Origin: Nitrospinaceae bacterium | GTDB lineage: Bacteria; Nitrospinota; Nitrospinia; Nitrospinales; Nitrospinaceae | Assembly: GCA_029261535.1 (NCBI GenBank) | Contig: JAJDBF010000078.1 | Location: 1 to 64,000 of the forward strand | Direction of reading: 5' to 3' | DNA: 64,000 bases | Shown here: positions 17,369-25,326 of the stretch, piece by piece | Numbering within the stretch: position 1 is the stretch's first letter | Layout: the number at the start of each line of letters is the position of its first letter | Translations under genes and position numbers: made by a program | Notes under the pieces: model-generated | What the model was told of the DNA's origin: nothing | Database searches by the model: none | The model's input: the letters and a program-made list of their open reading frames with translations, nothing else

Positions 17369-18388
17369 ATGGAAACTGAAATCGCACCAGATGATCTGGC
17401 ACTCGCCAGGGATTTTTTTGAAACCAAAGAAAAAGTTATCCACGAAATCCGCAAGGTCATCATCGGGCAGGAACCTGTCATCGAAGACCTGCTGATCGCC
17501 CTGTTTTCCCGAGGTCATTGCCTGTTTGTCGGTGTCCCCGGTCTCGCCAAGACCCTGCTGGTCAACACCCTGGCAAAAGTTTTACAACTTCGTTTCAGTC
17601 GTATTCAGTTCACGCCCGACCTCATGCCGTCGGACATCACCGGCACCGAAATTCTGTATCAGGATCAGGCCACAGGCAACCGGGAATTCCGTTTCATCGA
17701 AGGCCCGGTGTTTGCCAATATCATTCTGGCCGACGAGATCAACCGCACCCCGCCAAAAACTCAGGCGGCACTTTTGCAAGCCATGCAGGAGTTGCAGGTG
17801 ACGGTGGGATCAGAAACCTACACGCTCGATCAACCGTTTCTCGTGTTCGCCACGCAAAACCCTATTGAACACGAAGGCACGTATCCCTTGCCGGAGGCGC
17901 AACTCGATCGTTTCATGTTTATGATCAACGTGCCCTACCCGACCCGCGAACAGGAAGTGCATATCGCTAAATCCACCACGTCCGGCGTTCAACCGGAACT
18001 TGAGGTGGTGCTGGATGCAAAACGCATCCAGCAATTGCAAAACCTGGTGCCACGGGTGCCCGTGTCGGATCACGTCGCCCATTTTGCGGTAGACCTGGTG
18101 CAGGCCACCCGACCGGGCAATGGAGCCACGCCGGATTTTATCAATGAATGGGTCGATTGGGGAGCAGGCCCGAGGGCCTCGCAATATCTATTGCTGGCGG
18201 CAAAGGCGCGCACGCTGATGGAAAATCGCGTGGCTGTGACGATTGAGGATATAAGGGCGATCGCGCGGCAGGTGCTGGAGCATCGGATCATTCTAAATTT
18301 CAAGGCCGAAGCCGAAAACGTGAAGACACTCGACGTGGTCGACCGCTTACTCGAAACCGTATCGCCTGCCACTGCATCTTCGGCCTGA
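17369..18388 (+). CDS. MoxR-family AAA+ ATPase
   Basis: A 339-residue AAA_3/MoxR ATPase. It has Walker A GVPGLAKT, Walker B ILADEINR, the sensor segment FATQNPIEHEGTYPLPEAQLDR and a C-terminal lid domain ending in helices. MoxR ATPases act as chaperone-like enzymes that mature metal-dependent or membrane complexes, usually next to DUF58/VWA proteins. No DUF58 or VWA gene is present here; instead the partner genes are the giant membrane protein and the HExxH protein 61 bases upstream. The start ATG 17369 lacks a strong ribosome-binding site. Confidence 0.93.
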   Translation: METEIAPDDLALARDFFETKEKVIHEIRKVIIGQEPVIEDLLIALFSRGHCLFVGVPGLAKTLLVNTLAKVLQLRFSRIQFTPDLMPSDITGTEILYQDQATGNREFRFIEGPVFANIILADEINRTPPKTQAALLQAMQELQVTVGSETYTLDQPFLVFATQNPIEHEGTYPLPEAQLDRFMFMINVPYPTREQEVHIAKSTTSGVQPELEVVLDAKRIQQLQNLVPRVPVSDHVAHFAVDLVQATRPGNGATPDFINEWVDWGAGPRASQYLLLAAKARTLMENRVAVTIEDIRAIARQVLEHRIILNFKAEAENVKTLDVVDRLLETVSPATASSA

Positions 18389-18586
18389 ATCCAATCCGCT
18401 CAACAATCAAAGAAGACCTCCAATAATACGGATTTTTCTATTCCCGCCATTCGCGTACACTTTAACCAGACCTTTGAATAACTAAATTCAAAAACAAAAG
18501 CGCGATTCTTCGTCGCCTATCGGCTTCTCAGAATGACATTCAGCGGGTTCAGTTGGTCACAAGAAAGTTTTTCAGGAAATACTATT
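18389..18586. repeat. spacer with a half-copy of the palindromic element and a mosaic repeat
   Basis: About 18406-18456 resembles the left half of the ~100-bp palindromic element (AAAGAAGACCTCCAATAAT, then TTTCTATTCCCGCCATTCGCG); the right half is missing. It is followed at 18500-18537 by GCGATTCTTCGTC...TCAGAATGACA, a copy of the second repeat family. The region lies between the convergent MoxR and exonuclease genes, so it probably contains their 3' ends. Confidence 0.5.
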
Positions 18587-19243
18587 TTATTTGGTGAGGC
18601 GGTCGATGAGGGTGCTGGAGTTCCAGTCGATGTTCAGGCTCTGCGGGCCGCGGCTCCGGCTGTCGTATTTCACATGGCCTTCCTTCTCGCCGAATAAAAA
18701 CAGGTCGCGTGTCACGTTCACGTCCTGTTTGCAATATTCGATGATCTGATCCATCTTGCCCTCCTTGAACCATCGCAAAGCTTGAAGTCCATCCGCGCTT
18801 TTGGTCGTGCCGAGGGTGCAGGATGCCAGGTTGTCGAGCGACAACCGGTGGTTGAGCTTTTTGTGGACATCGGCGAGCATGTCGTGCGTGGGAAATTCTC
18901 CAAGATCCACCCCTAATTTATTGGCGTAGGGCTGGAGGACGGAATAGTCGAATCCGATAACATTGAAGCCAACCACCAGATCCGCTTTTTGCAGATGCTT
19001 GACGAGGTCCTCCGCCTGATCTTCCAGATAAACCCCGTAGTCGCTTTCGATGCTGTCCCAGACCACACCCACCGACATTTTCATGAGGTGGCTGTTGCCC
19101 CAGCCGCCAACATCATCGGCACTCTTCTGGGTTTCCAGATCGAAATAGAGAATCCGGTAGAAATTTGAAATTTCCTGGGGCGGAACCACTTTTTTGGGGC
19201 TGGGTTCGGGGGCTGACCCGAATAGATCGAATTGTTCAGACAT
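18587..19243 (-). CDS. DEDD-family 3'-5' exonuclease (RNase H-like fold)
   Basis: About 218 residues. The exonuclease motifs are visible: YFDLETQ (Exo I, D and E), VGFNVIGFDYSVL (Exo II, D), and YCKQDVNVT (Exo III, YxxxD). This corresponds to the predicted PolB-related/YprB-like exonucleases. The extreme N terminus reads MSEQFDLFG, which fits the bacterial sliding-clamp-binding consensus QxxLF/QL(S/D)LF, so the enzyme may be tethered to the beta clamp. The frame extends to a TTG at 19279, but ATG 19243 places the clamp-like motif at the terminus, as is common. Probable role in DNA repair or replication fidelity (inference). Confidence 0.85.
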   Translation of the reverse strand: MSEQFDLFGSAPEPSPKKVVPPQEISNFYRILYFDLETQKSADDVGGWGNSHLMKMSVGVVWDSIESDYGVYLEDQAEDLVKHLQKADLVVGFNVIGFDYSVLQPYANKLGVDLGEFPTHDMLADVHKKLNHRLSLDNLASCTLGTTKSADGLQALRWFKEGKMDQIIEYCKQDVNVTRDLFLFGEKEGHVKYDSRSRGPQSLNIDWNSSTLIDRLTK

Positions 19244-19397
19244 GCCTGTTTTATACCACGCCCTGCGGTGCTTAATCAAGCCTCCAAAATAAGATAATTT
19301 AAAACATTATTATAAGTAATATAACTATTTGAATTTATTAAAATTCCTACCATAACTAATTATGCGACCTGAGGTCTCTGACTACAAAAATTCCTGC

Positions 19398-19425
19398 TAA
19401 AGTTTCGTGAAAATTCAGCCGATAA
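19398..19425 (+). promoter_or_regulatory. sigma-28 (FliA) flagellar promoter for fliD
   Basis: TAAAGTTT at 19398-19405 and GCCGATAA at 19418-19425 are exact matches to the two halves of the sigma-28 consensus. They are separated by 12 bases, one more than the classic 11. The promoter lies about 50 bases before the fliD start codon, on the correct strand. Confidence 0.85.
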
Positions 19426-19474
19426 ATCAAGGGTGTAGCAACGTGAACCCGCACCAACGTATACGAGCCCACCC

Positions 19475-21088
19475 ATGGCAGAACTCACATCCATATTTGG
19501 CGCCCAGGCAGGTTTTGATACTGCAAAGGTTGTTGAACAACTGATTGCGCTACAAAACCGTCCGATTGATATCAATCTGGCCAAGCGTGATGTGCAAGTT
19601 GAAAAACTGGAGACCTTTGAGGACCTGAAGACTCGGCTGGGCACTTTCAAAACCGTACTGAACACTCTCAACAAGGGCTCCCGGTTTATCTCCACGCAGG
19701 GGAATTTTACTGGCTCCGGAACAACGACAACGGATATTGTCGATATCACCACAACATCGACTGCAACTTCTGGAACTTTCACCATTTCCGTATCCCAACT
19801 GGCACGCGAGGCCAAGCTCACCTCTGAAGGATTTGCTTCGCTGGACACAACAATTCCTCAAGGCACATTGGAACTGGTCGTTGGCGGCACCACCACTTTG
19901 ATAAATATCAATGCGACCAACAATACGGTGGATGGTCTGCGGCTTGCGATCAATAACTCGGGGGCCGAGGTGACAGCCAATTTCGTCAACGATGGCAGTG
20001 ACAACCCCATCCGGCTGACGTTATCGGGAAATAATACAGGGGCGGACAATACTGTCAGCGCGCGGATTTTCACCACCGGTCTCGGCGTCGGTGAAACCAC
20101 CCAGCTATCTTTTACCGAAACGCAAAGCTCGCTCGATGCTTTACTGGAACTGGACGGGATTAGTATTTCCAAATCCAGCAACACTGTCACCGATATCATC
20201 ACGGGTGCCATTATTAAACTCCAGGGCACCGGGGAAGGCAATATCCAGCTTTCCACAGACTTTGACAGTATCCGCGATAAGGTCACCAATTTTGTTTCTG
20301 AATACAACAACCTCACCGAATTTATCCAGAATCTCGTCAGTTTTAATGCGGACACACTGGAGTCAGGCTCGTTCCTGGGAAATTTTGCGATACAAAACCT
20401 GCAGAATATCCTTCGCGGTACGGTGTCGGGTGAGGTTTCAGGGGTTCAAGGACCCTTTGGCTTCTTGTCTCAAATTGGAATCACCACCCAGTCTGATGGA
20501 AAAATTGTCCTCGAGACCGCAAAGTTAAACGATGCCTTGCAGGCGGACCTTGGCAACGTGTCCGATCTGTTTTCCAGCCGCGCCACGGTAAGCAATGTCA
20601 ACACAACGTTTATCGGGTTCCTTGAAACGACACAAGCAGGTACTTACGATATCAGAGTACAGAACGGCGTGCCCCAAATCCGCCGTCAGGGGGAAACGGC
20701 TTTTGTCGATGCCACGGGTACAGGCAATTTTTTTGCGGGACCGGAAGGACATGCCTCAGAGGGATTGAATTTTCGTTTGGCCAGTCTTGCCGACGGGGAC
20801 TACGGCACAATCACCCTTGCCATTGGAGTCGCGGAATCACTGAATCGCAAGATATCTTTTCTGACGGATTCTACACAAAACGGACCGGTGACCAGTGAGA
20901 TCAATACGATCACACAAACCATCGATAATCTGGACGACACTCTACTGAGTCTGGACACACGAATCGCCGAGTTTGAGAAAAATATAAGGGAGCGTTTTTC
21001 CAATCTGGAAATCATTCTGGGTCGCCTGAACACTCAAAGCCAAACCTTCGCCAGTTCAATCGCCAGCATTCAAAACCTTGGTAAATAA
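19475..21088 (+). CDS. fliD: flagellar filament cap protein (hook-associated protein 2)
   Basis: A 537-residue FliD/HAP2. The N-terminal D0 region (GFDTAKVVEQLIALQNRPID) and the C-terminal helical D0 half (ISFLTDSTQNGPVTSEINTI through IASIQNLGK) match the family, with a Thr/Asn/Gly-rich beta domain in between. Five copies cap the growing filament and promote flagellin folding. It is followed by fliS and preceded by a sigma-28 promoter, so it is a late flagellar gene. No flagellin gene lies in this window. Confidence 0.95.
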   Translation: MAELTSIFGAQAGFDTAKVVEQLIALQNRPIDINLAKRDVQVEKLETFEDLKTRLGTFKTVLNTLNKGSRFISTQGNFTGSGTTTTDIVDITTTSTATSGTFTISVSQLAREAKLTSEGFASLDTTIPQGTLELVVGGTTTLININATNNTVDGLRLAINNSGAEVTANFVNDGSDNPIRLTLSGNNTGADNTVSARIFTTGLGVGETTQLSFTETQSSLDALLELDGISISKSSNTVTDIITGAIIKLQGTGEGNIQLSTDFDSIRDKVTNFVSEYNNLTEFIQNLVSFNADTLESGSFLGNFAIQNLQNILRGTVSGEVSGVQGPFGFLSQIGITTQSDGKIVLETAKLNDALQADLGNVSDLFSSRATVSNVNTTFIGFLETTQAGTYDIRVQNGVPQIRRQGETAFVDATGTGNFFAGPEGHASEGLNFRLASLADGDYGTITLAIGVAESLNRKISFLTDSTQNGPVTSEINTITQTIDNLDDTLLSLDTRIAEFEKNIRERFSNLEIILGRLNTQSQTFASSIASIQNLGK

Positions 21089-21126
21089 AATATGCCAACA
21101 AGCAACCTGATAAGGACTTCAAACTG

Positions 21127-21585
21127 ATGGTGCCATCGAATTACCACAGGGAATATCATAAAAATGAGGTTGCCACGTCGAATCAGGGAAAACTGATTTT
21201 GATGATGTACGATGGAGCCATCAAGTTCACGCGCCTGGCCCTCGACAGCATGGACCGCAAAGATATTCCCGGGAAGGGCAACAACATTCGCAAAACGCAG
21301 GACATCATCAATGAACTGTCACTTGCCCTCAACATGGACAAGGGTGGCGAAATTTCAATGAAGCTGGAAAGTCTTTATCGATTCTCGATCAACCAGTTGA
21401 CACTGGCCAATGTCAAGGCGGACCGGGGAGCTCTTGAGACGGTACTAAAAATCCTGGTCCCCTTAAGGGAAGCCTGGAGCCAGATATTTACCACCCCTCC
21501 TGCTCCGGCAGAAGCCCCTGCCCCGGAAAATGAAGCTGAGCAACCCCAACCGCCGCGCAAGACATCCTTCAACTCGCGGGCGTAA
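21127..21585 (+). CDS. fliS: flagellin export chaperone
   Basis: A 152-residue FliS. The core of about 120 residues is a four-helix bundle with the family phrases GKLILMMYDGAIKF and the helix containing GGEISMKLESLYRF. It binds the C terminus of newly made flagellin and delivers it to the export gate. The last 30 residues are an alanine/proline/glutamate-rich tail, longer than the usual FliS end. It starts 38 bases after fliD and is probably transcribed from the same sigma-28 promoter. Confidence 0.93.
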   Translation: MVPSNYHREYHKNEVATSNQGKLILMMYDGAIKFTRLALDSMDRKDIPGKGNNIRKTQDIINELSLALNMDKGGEISMKLESLYRFSINQLTLANVKADRGALETVLKILVPLREAWSQIFTTPPAPAEAPAPENEAEQPQPPRKTSFNSRA

Positions 21586-21605
21586 CAGGCTCCCTAGTAA
21601 AATTA

Positions 21606-21974
21606 TCAGGAATGCTTGCGTTTGGATTTGATTCTTGATACGGGATTTTTGTTTTTCTTCAAATTGCGAATCGTTTTGGGTTTCAGTTCCGTCACCCCTA
21701 AAGGTTTCTTGTAGTACGCTTGCGCAATGGTTTTCCCTTTCATCAGACGGGACATTTTGCGTGCCCGCTCGGAATGGATGGACACCATGGATGGATTGCC
21801 GCAATAGGCACAAACCAAACGACTGCGCGCCCGTCTCCAAAGGGAATAAATCATTCCCGGAATCAAGTAGCACAACCACAACAACACCTCGATCCACCCC
21901 ACCCCGCGCTTGGCCTCAACCGGTAGTTCGGTGGACCCGCAATCGGCGCAAACTTGATCGCCTCCATCATCCAT
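21606..21974 (-). CDS. zinc-ribbon membrane protein, unknown function
   Basis: About 122 residues. Two CxxC pairs (CADCG and CAYCG) flank one hydrophobic segment (WIEVLLWLCYLIPGMIYSLW), so the two half-knuckles could meet at the membrane face in a LITAF-like manner. The C-terminal half is strongly basic and may contact nucleic acid or phospholipid head groups. The frame extends to 22049, but a GGGAGG site ten bases before ATG 21974 identifies the start. The family is widespread in bacteria but I know of no assigned role. Confidence 0.7.
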   Translation of the reverse strand: MDDGGDQVCADCGSTELPVEAKRGVGWIEVLLWLCYLIPGMIYSLWRRARSRLVCAYCGNPSMVSIHSERARKMSRLMKGKTIAQAYYKKPLGVTELKPKTIRNLKKNKNPVSRIKSKRKHS

Positions 21975-22139
21975 TGATAATATCCTCCCGCAAAACATTC
22001 CAATTTCAGCGAGGCGCAACCGAGCCGCGCATCGGCCATCACTCGACACTTACAGTATAGAAAATTTAATGAAAAAATTCCAAAAAGAGCGTGCGGCTAT
22101 TGAAGCAATACATCCGCTTGAAGCTATAAGGTGGGGCGT

Positions 22140-22394
22140 TCAGTTGCCAATGACCGGATCGAGTTCCAGGTTTTGCTCTGCGACGTAGCGGGTACCACCG
22201 CCATGCACCTGCACATGGTACCAAGGCTTGTCTTTGGGAGGGCGGGACTTGGCAACCTGCTGGTACCACTCCTCGGTACTGCGGAAGTCTGGGTCCACTC
22301 CAAGGACCACCCCATGATAATCAAACAACTTGTGACGAACAAGTTGCCCCATGCAAAACTGGGGTTTGGAATATTTCTTCTCGGATTCACTCAT
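22140..22394 (-). CDS. hspQ: HspQ/YccV-like hemimethylated-DNA-binding family protein
   Basis: An 84-residue protein matching the HspQ (YccV) family over its length, with GQLVRHKLFDYHGVVLGVDP, TEEWY, RPPKDKPWYHV and YVAEQNLE. In E. coli HspQ affects DnaA stability, binds hemimethylated DNA and modulates Lon-mediated proteolysis. The protein here is somewhat shorter than the E. coli version. It stands alone between the zinc-ribbon protein and a pentapeptide-repeat gene on the same strand. Confidence 0.9.
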   Translation of the reverse strand: MSESEKKYSKPQFCMGQLVRHKLFDYHGVVLGVDPDFRSTEEWYQQVAKSRPPKDKPWYHVQVHGGGTRYVAEQNLELDPVIGN

Positions 22395-22565
22395 AGTATT
22401 TTTTGCGCCATCAGATTGTTGTCTATCTAATATAACGAAAATTATAATTTAAAAAAGAGTTTGTTTTTCGTTTAAAATCACACCCTTTTAAATCAACAAG
22501 ATAATTTTCGTTACGCAAGCTCGTCCTTCAATCTGTCGCGATCAACCCCGCGCAACAAATAATTC

Positions 22566-23498
22566 TTACAGCCCCGGAGGTAACAGGGTGTTTTCATCGG
22601 TGATGGCTTTTTCGATTTGCTTCGCCTCCAGGTTATCCACAAAACGAAGATCGACATCGCGCAAATCCGCCTCATCCAGTCTGGCGTTTTTAAGGTTGGT
22701 GTCGCTCAAAATCGCTTTTTTCAGAATCGCTTTTTTCAGATTGGCCCCGGTAAAGTTTGCCTCCAGCAAATTGGCGCGGGACAAGTCCACCCCTTCCAGA
22801 TTCGCCTGCTTCAATTTGGTTTCGGTCAATTTTGCGCCGGACAGGTCCACCCCCGTGAGGTTGGCTCCCACAAGGTTGGCTCTGGATAAATCAGACTCTT
22901 TAAGGTTCACATCGGTCAGGTCTTGCCCGGACAGGTTGGCCTGCACCAGATAAGCCTCCTGCAAATTTGCTTTCTTGAGGTTCGCCCCTACGAGGTTTGA
23001 TCCATTCAGATAAGCCGCGCGGAGATTGGCCTCCCCGAAATCACAATCCTGCAAATTGGAGAGGTCGAAGTTCACATCCTCAAGAGTAGCCCCCACAAAA
23101 TTGCACTCGCGAATTCGAGCTTCATTCATGCTGGCCTGGGTCAGAATGGCATCGCGAAAATCAACCTTGACGGCACTCGACCAACTGAACAGTGCCCCTT
23201 TGCAAAAGGTTCCGGTCAATTTAGCCCCATCAAGCAAAGCGGAATTGAACACGGTTTTTTCAAGGTTGGCTCCGGTCAGATCGGCATTGGATAAATTGGT
23301 ACGAATCAGGTCTGCCCCGGCAAGGTCGGCCCCCTTCAGGTTGGCCCCACTGAGGTCGGCCTCCGTCAAACGGGTTTTGACCAGATTGGCACCGCTGAGA
23401 TCGGCTCCGGAAAGATCAACCCCAAACAACTCGGTACCGCTCAATTCGTGCTTGCTGGCGATCAATTTTTCCCTGTCAGGCAGGACATCTTCTCCCAT
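22566..23498 (-). CDS. pentapeptide-repeat protein, 310 residues
   Basis: Almost the whole protein from about residue 20 to 285 is made of A(D/N)LXX pentapeptides (for example ADLSGANLVKTRLTEADL), predicting one long right-handed quadrilateral beta-helix. Such proteins can mimic DNA and protect gyrase, or act as envelope or cytoplasmic scaffolds; nothing here tells which. There is no signal peptide. A region around residues 105-150 has less regular repeats (FSWSSAVKVDF, IRECNFVG). A second, shorter pentapeptide gene lies at 62917-63435. Confidence 0.9.
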   Translation of the reverse strand: MGEDVLPDREKLIASKHELSGTELFGVDLSGADLSGANLVKTRLTEADLSGANLKGADLAGADLIRTNLSNADLTGANLEKTVFNSALLDGAKLTGTFCKGALFSWSSAVKVDFRDAILTQASMNEARIRECNFVGATLEDVNFDLSNLQDCDFGEANLRAAYLNGSNLVGANLKKANLQEAYLVQANLSGQDLTDVNLKESDLSRANLVGANLTGVDLSGAKLTETKLKQANLEGVDLSRANLLEANFTGANLKKAILKKAILSDTNLKNARLDEADLRDVDLRFVDNLEAKQIEKAITDENTLLPPGL

Positions 23499-23693
23499 GC
23501 CGTTTAATCCTCCATTACGCTGAATGTCAATAAATGTCGCTTAATTTTTAGCAGACCCGAGGCCAAACCACAAGCGGAACCCCCCTTTGTTCAATGAACT
23601 TGGAGCTAATTTTCCACCTTTACATTTTAATCAACTTATAGTAACTTTAACATGATTCCATAAAATTAAGATAAATTCCAGAAAGTGTTCTTT

Positions 23694-24365
23694 ATGATCC
23701 GTTTCGCCCGTCTCAACCAGCTGGCCATTCTGTTTTCTTTTCTGTTTGCGAGCCCTGCCCTGGCGGATACGAAAACCGGCTTCTACGTCTCGCTGGCACC
23801 TGCCATCACCTCGCCAGCGGCGGAACCGACCACTCTGGATGAAATTGAGGTCGACAGAACCAATATACAGGAAGCCATCATCATGGGGCAGGATGCCAAG
23901 TTCAAAATGAAATTTGGCTTGGGGATCAATGGCGAAGTTGGCTACAAATGGCGCACCAATTTCCGTACCGGACTCGAAGTGGGCTACCGCGCCTCGGACA
24001 TGGATCAGGTGACAAGCACAGCCGGTAGCGGCCTGGTCGACGGTCAACTTGAAATGTCCACGATCTTCCTGAATGTCGCCTACGATTTCGACAATGAGGA
24101 AGGTGCCGCACCGTATATTTTTGGCGGACTGGGTGCGGCCTATCACGAGCTTGACCTGAGAAGCGTCAATACCGTCACCGTCAAACAGGTAGCCGATGAC
24201 CTCACCTTCGCCTTTCAAGTGGGTGCAGGTTTCTACAAACCGATCAATGAATTTATTGATGCCGGGCTGGGCTACCGCTTTGTGTTCGCCAACGACACCA
24301 GGTTTGGCAACCTCTCCACGGAATTCGGCGTGCATCATATTGAACTGACCTTCCGCCTCTTCTGA
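23694..24365 (+). CDS. outer-membrane beta-barrel protein
   Basis: About 223 residues with a signal peptide (ILFSFLFASPALA) and a body of alternating polar/hydrophobic strands ending in phenylalanine (ELTFRLF), the BAM recognition signature of outer-membrane proteins. It resembles the eight-stranded OmpA/OmpW-like barrels, with glycine-rich stretches such as YIFGGLGAAYH. An in-frame GTG at 23685 precedes ATG 23694. Function unknown. It is followed 14 bases later by a tiny acidic gene on the same strand. Confidence 0.85.
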   Translation: MIRFARLNQLAILFSFLFASPALADTKTGFYVSLAPAITSPAAEPTTLDEIEVDRTNIQEAIIMGQDAKFKMKFGLGINGEVGYKWRTNFRTGLEVGYRASDMDQVTSTAGSGLVDGQLEMSTIFLNVAYDFDNEEGAAPYIFGGLGAAYHELDLRSVNTVTVKQVADDLTFAFQVGAGFYKPINEFIDAGLGYRFVFANDTRFGNLSTEFGVHHIELTFRLF

Positions 24366-24379
24366 CTCCAATAAACCTG

Positions 24380-24604
24380 ATGGACCTTATAGACAAACTT
24401 GAAGCGGTTCAACGCACCCTGCGTTTCAGCGACAGCATCCGCCAATGGGTAGAGACCGAGCACGAAGTATATTTTGACGATTTCGACAATTATAATGTCG
24501 CGGATTATGAAGACGGTCACGGCGAGCTGGCCGATCAAATCATCCAAAAAGGCATTGCAGAAAAAGTGCTGGATGAAGAGGACCTGGAAGATTTTTCAGA
24601 GTAA
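24380..24604 (+). CDS. small acidic protein, unknown function
   Basis: A 74-residue protein with a predicted helical N terminus and a very acidic middle and C terminus (segments such as FDDFDNYNVADYEDG and DEEDLEDFSE). No signal peptide or known motif. It follows the beta-barrel gene after 14 bases without a clear ribosome-binding site. Its codon use and stop context look genuine, but coding status is less certain than for its neighbours. Confidence 0.6.
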   Translation: MDLIDKLEAVQRTLRFSDSIRQWVETEHEVYFDDFDNYNVADYEDGHGELADQIIQKGIAEKVLDEEDLEDFSE

Positions 24605-24732
24605 ACTCAACCACTCCGTTTTAAAATTTCACCCTCCCCTTTCAAAAGCTTACTAGCATTTTCAATAGTTTTACCGCAAACTGACTACACATAATAAATT
24701 CCAATTGAAAACACTAGGGAGAATCTCTGCTC

Positions 24733-25317
24733 ATGTCGACTACTACGGTTATCGTACTGGGAGTCATCCTGTTTGGCTTTCTCGGCGTTGTCGGTTATTT
24801 CATCATGATCTACAACGGCCTGATCTCGCTTAAAGAGAACATCAAAAAATCCTGGGCCAACATCGATGTCATCTTAAAACAACGCTACGACGAATTGCCA
24901 AAACTGATTTCTGTCTGTGAAAGTTTTGCCCAGTTTGAAAAGGGAGTCATTGACCGCATCACCAAGGCGCGGGAGAATTATGGCAAGGCGCGGTCGGTTG
25001 GACAAAAATCAAAGGCCAGCGCAGAAGTCAGCGGAGCACTCATGGGCTTGTTTGCCGTTGCGGAAAACTATCCGGAACTCAAGACCAACGAAAATTTCAT
25101 GCAATTGCAGAATCGAATATCCCATTTGGAAGAAAGCCTTGCCGACCGGCGCGAATTCTATAATGACAGCACCAACAACTACAATATCCGTATCAAACAG
25201 ATTCCTGATGTGTTCGTAGCGGGTATGTTGCGCTATCAGGATGAAGAGTTGTTCGAGGTCTCCGAACAAGAACGGCAGGATGTAAAAATTGATATCAAGC
25301 TTCCAAAATTCGGTTGA
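24733..25317 (+). CDS. lemA: LemA-family membrane protein
   Basis: A 194-residue LemA protein. One N-terminal membrane helix (about residues 4-26) is followed by the family motif NGLISLKENIKKSWANIDVILKQR (in part) and a long antiparallel helical domain with RYDELPKLI and NSTNNYN-like segments. LemA proteins are often paired with TPM- or GIDE-type membrane proteins; their role is poorly defined. Here the next gene, nine bases downstream, is a GIDE-type protein, so the two probably form one envelope unit. Confidence 0.93.
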   Translation: MSTTTVIVLGVILFGFLGVVGYFIMIYNGLISLKENIKKSWANIDVILKQRYDELPKLISVCESFAQFEKGVIDRITKARENYGKARSVGQKSKASAEVSGALMGLFAVAENYPELKTNENFMQLQNRISHLEESLADRREFYNDSTNNYNIRIKQIPDVFVAGMLRYQDEELFEVSEQERQDVKIDIKLPKFG

Positions 25318-25326
25318 TCGCGCCTC

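Noticed and set aside
22617-23523. Regularly spaced similar DNA units suggesting a CRISPR array or tandem repeat
   Set aside because: The periodicity is 15 bases and comes from the pentapeptide codons of the minus-strand gene; there are no constant repeats with unique spacers.
23631-24371. A 246-codon open frame on the minus strand
   Set aside because: It covers the beta-barrel gene in antisense; the plus-strand protein has a signal peptide and a C-terminal Phe, so it is the real one.
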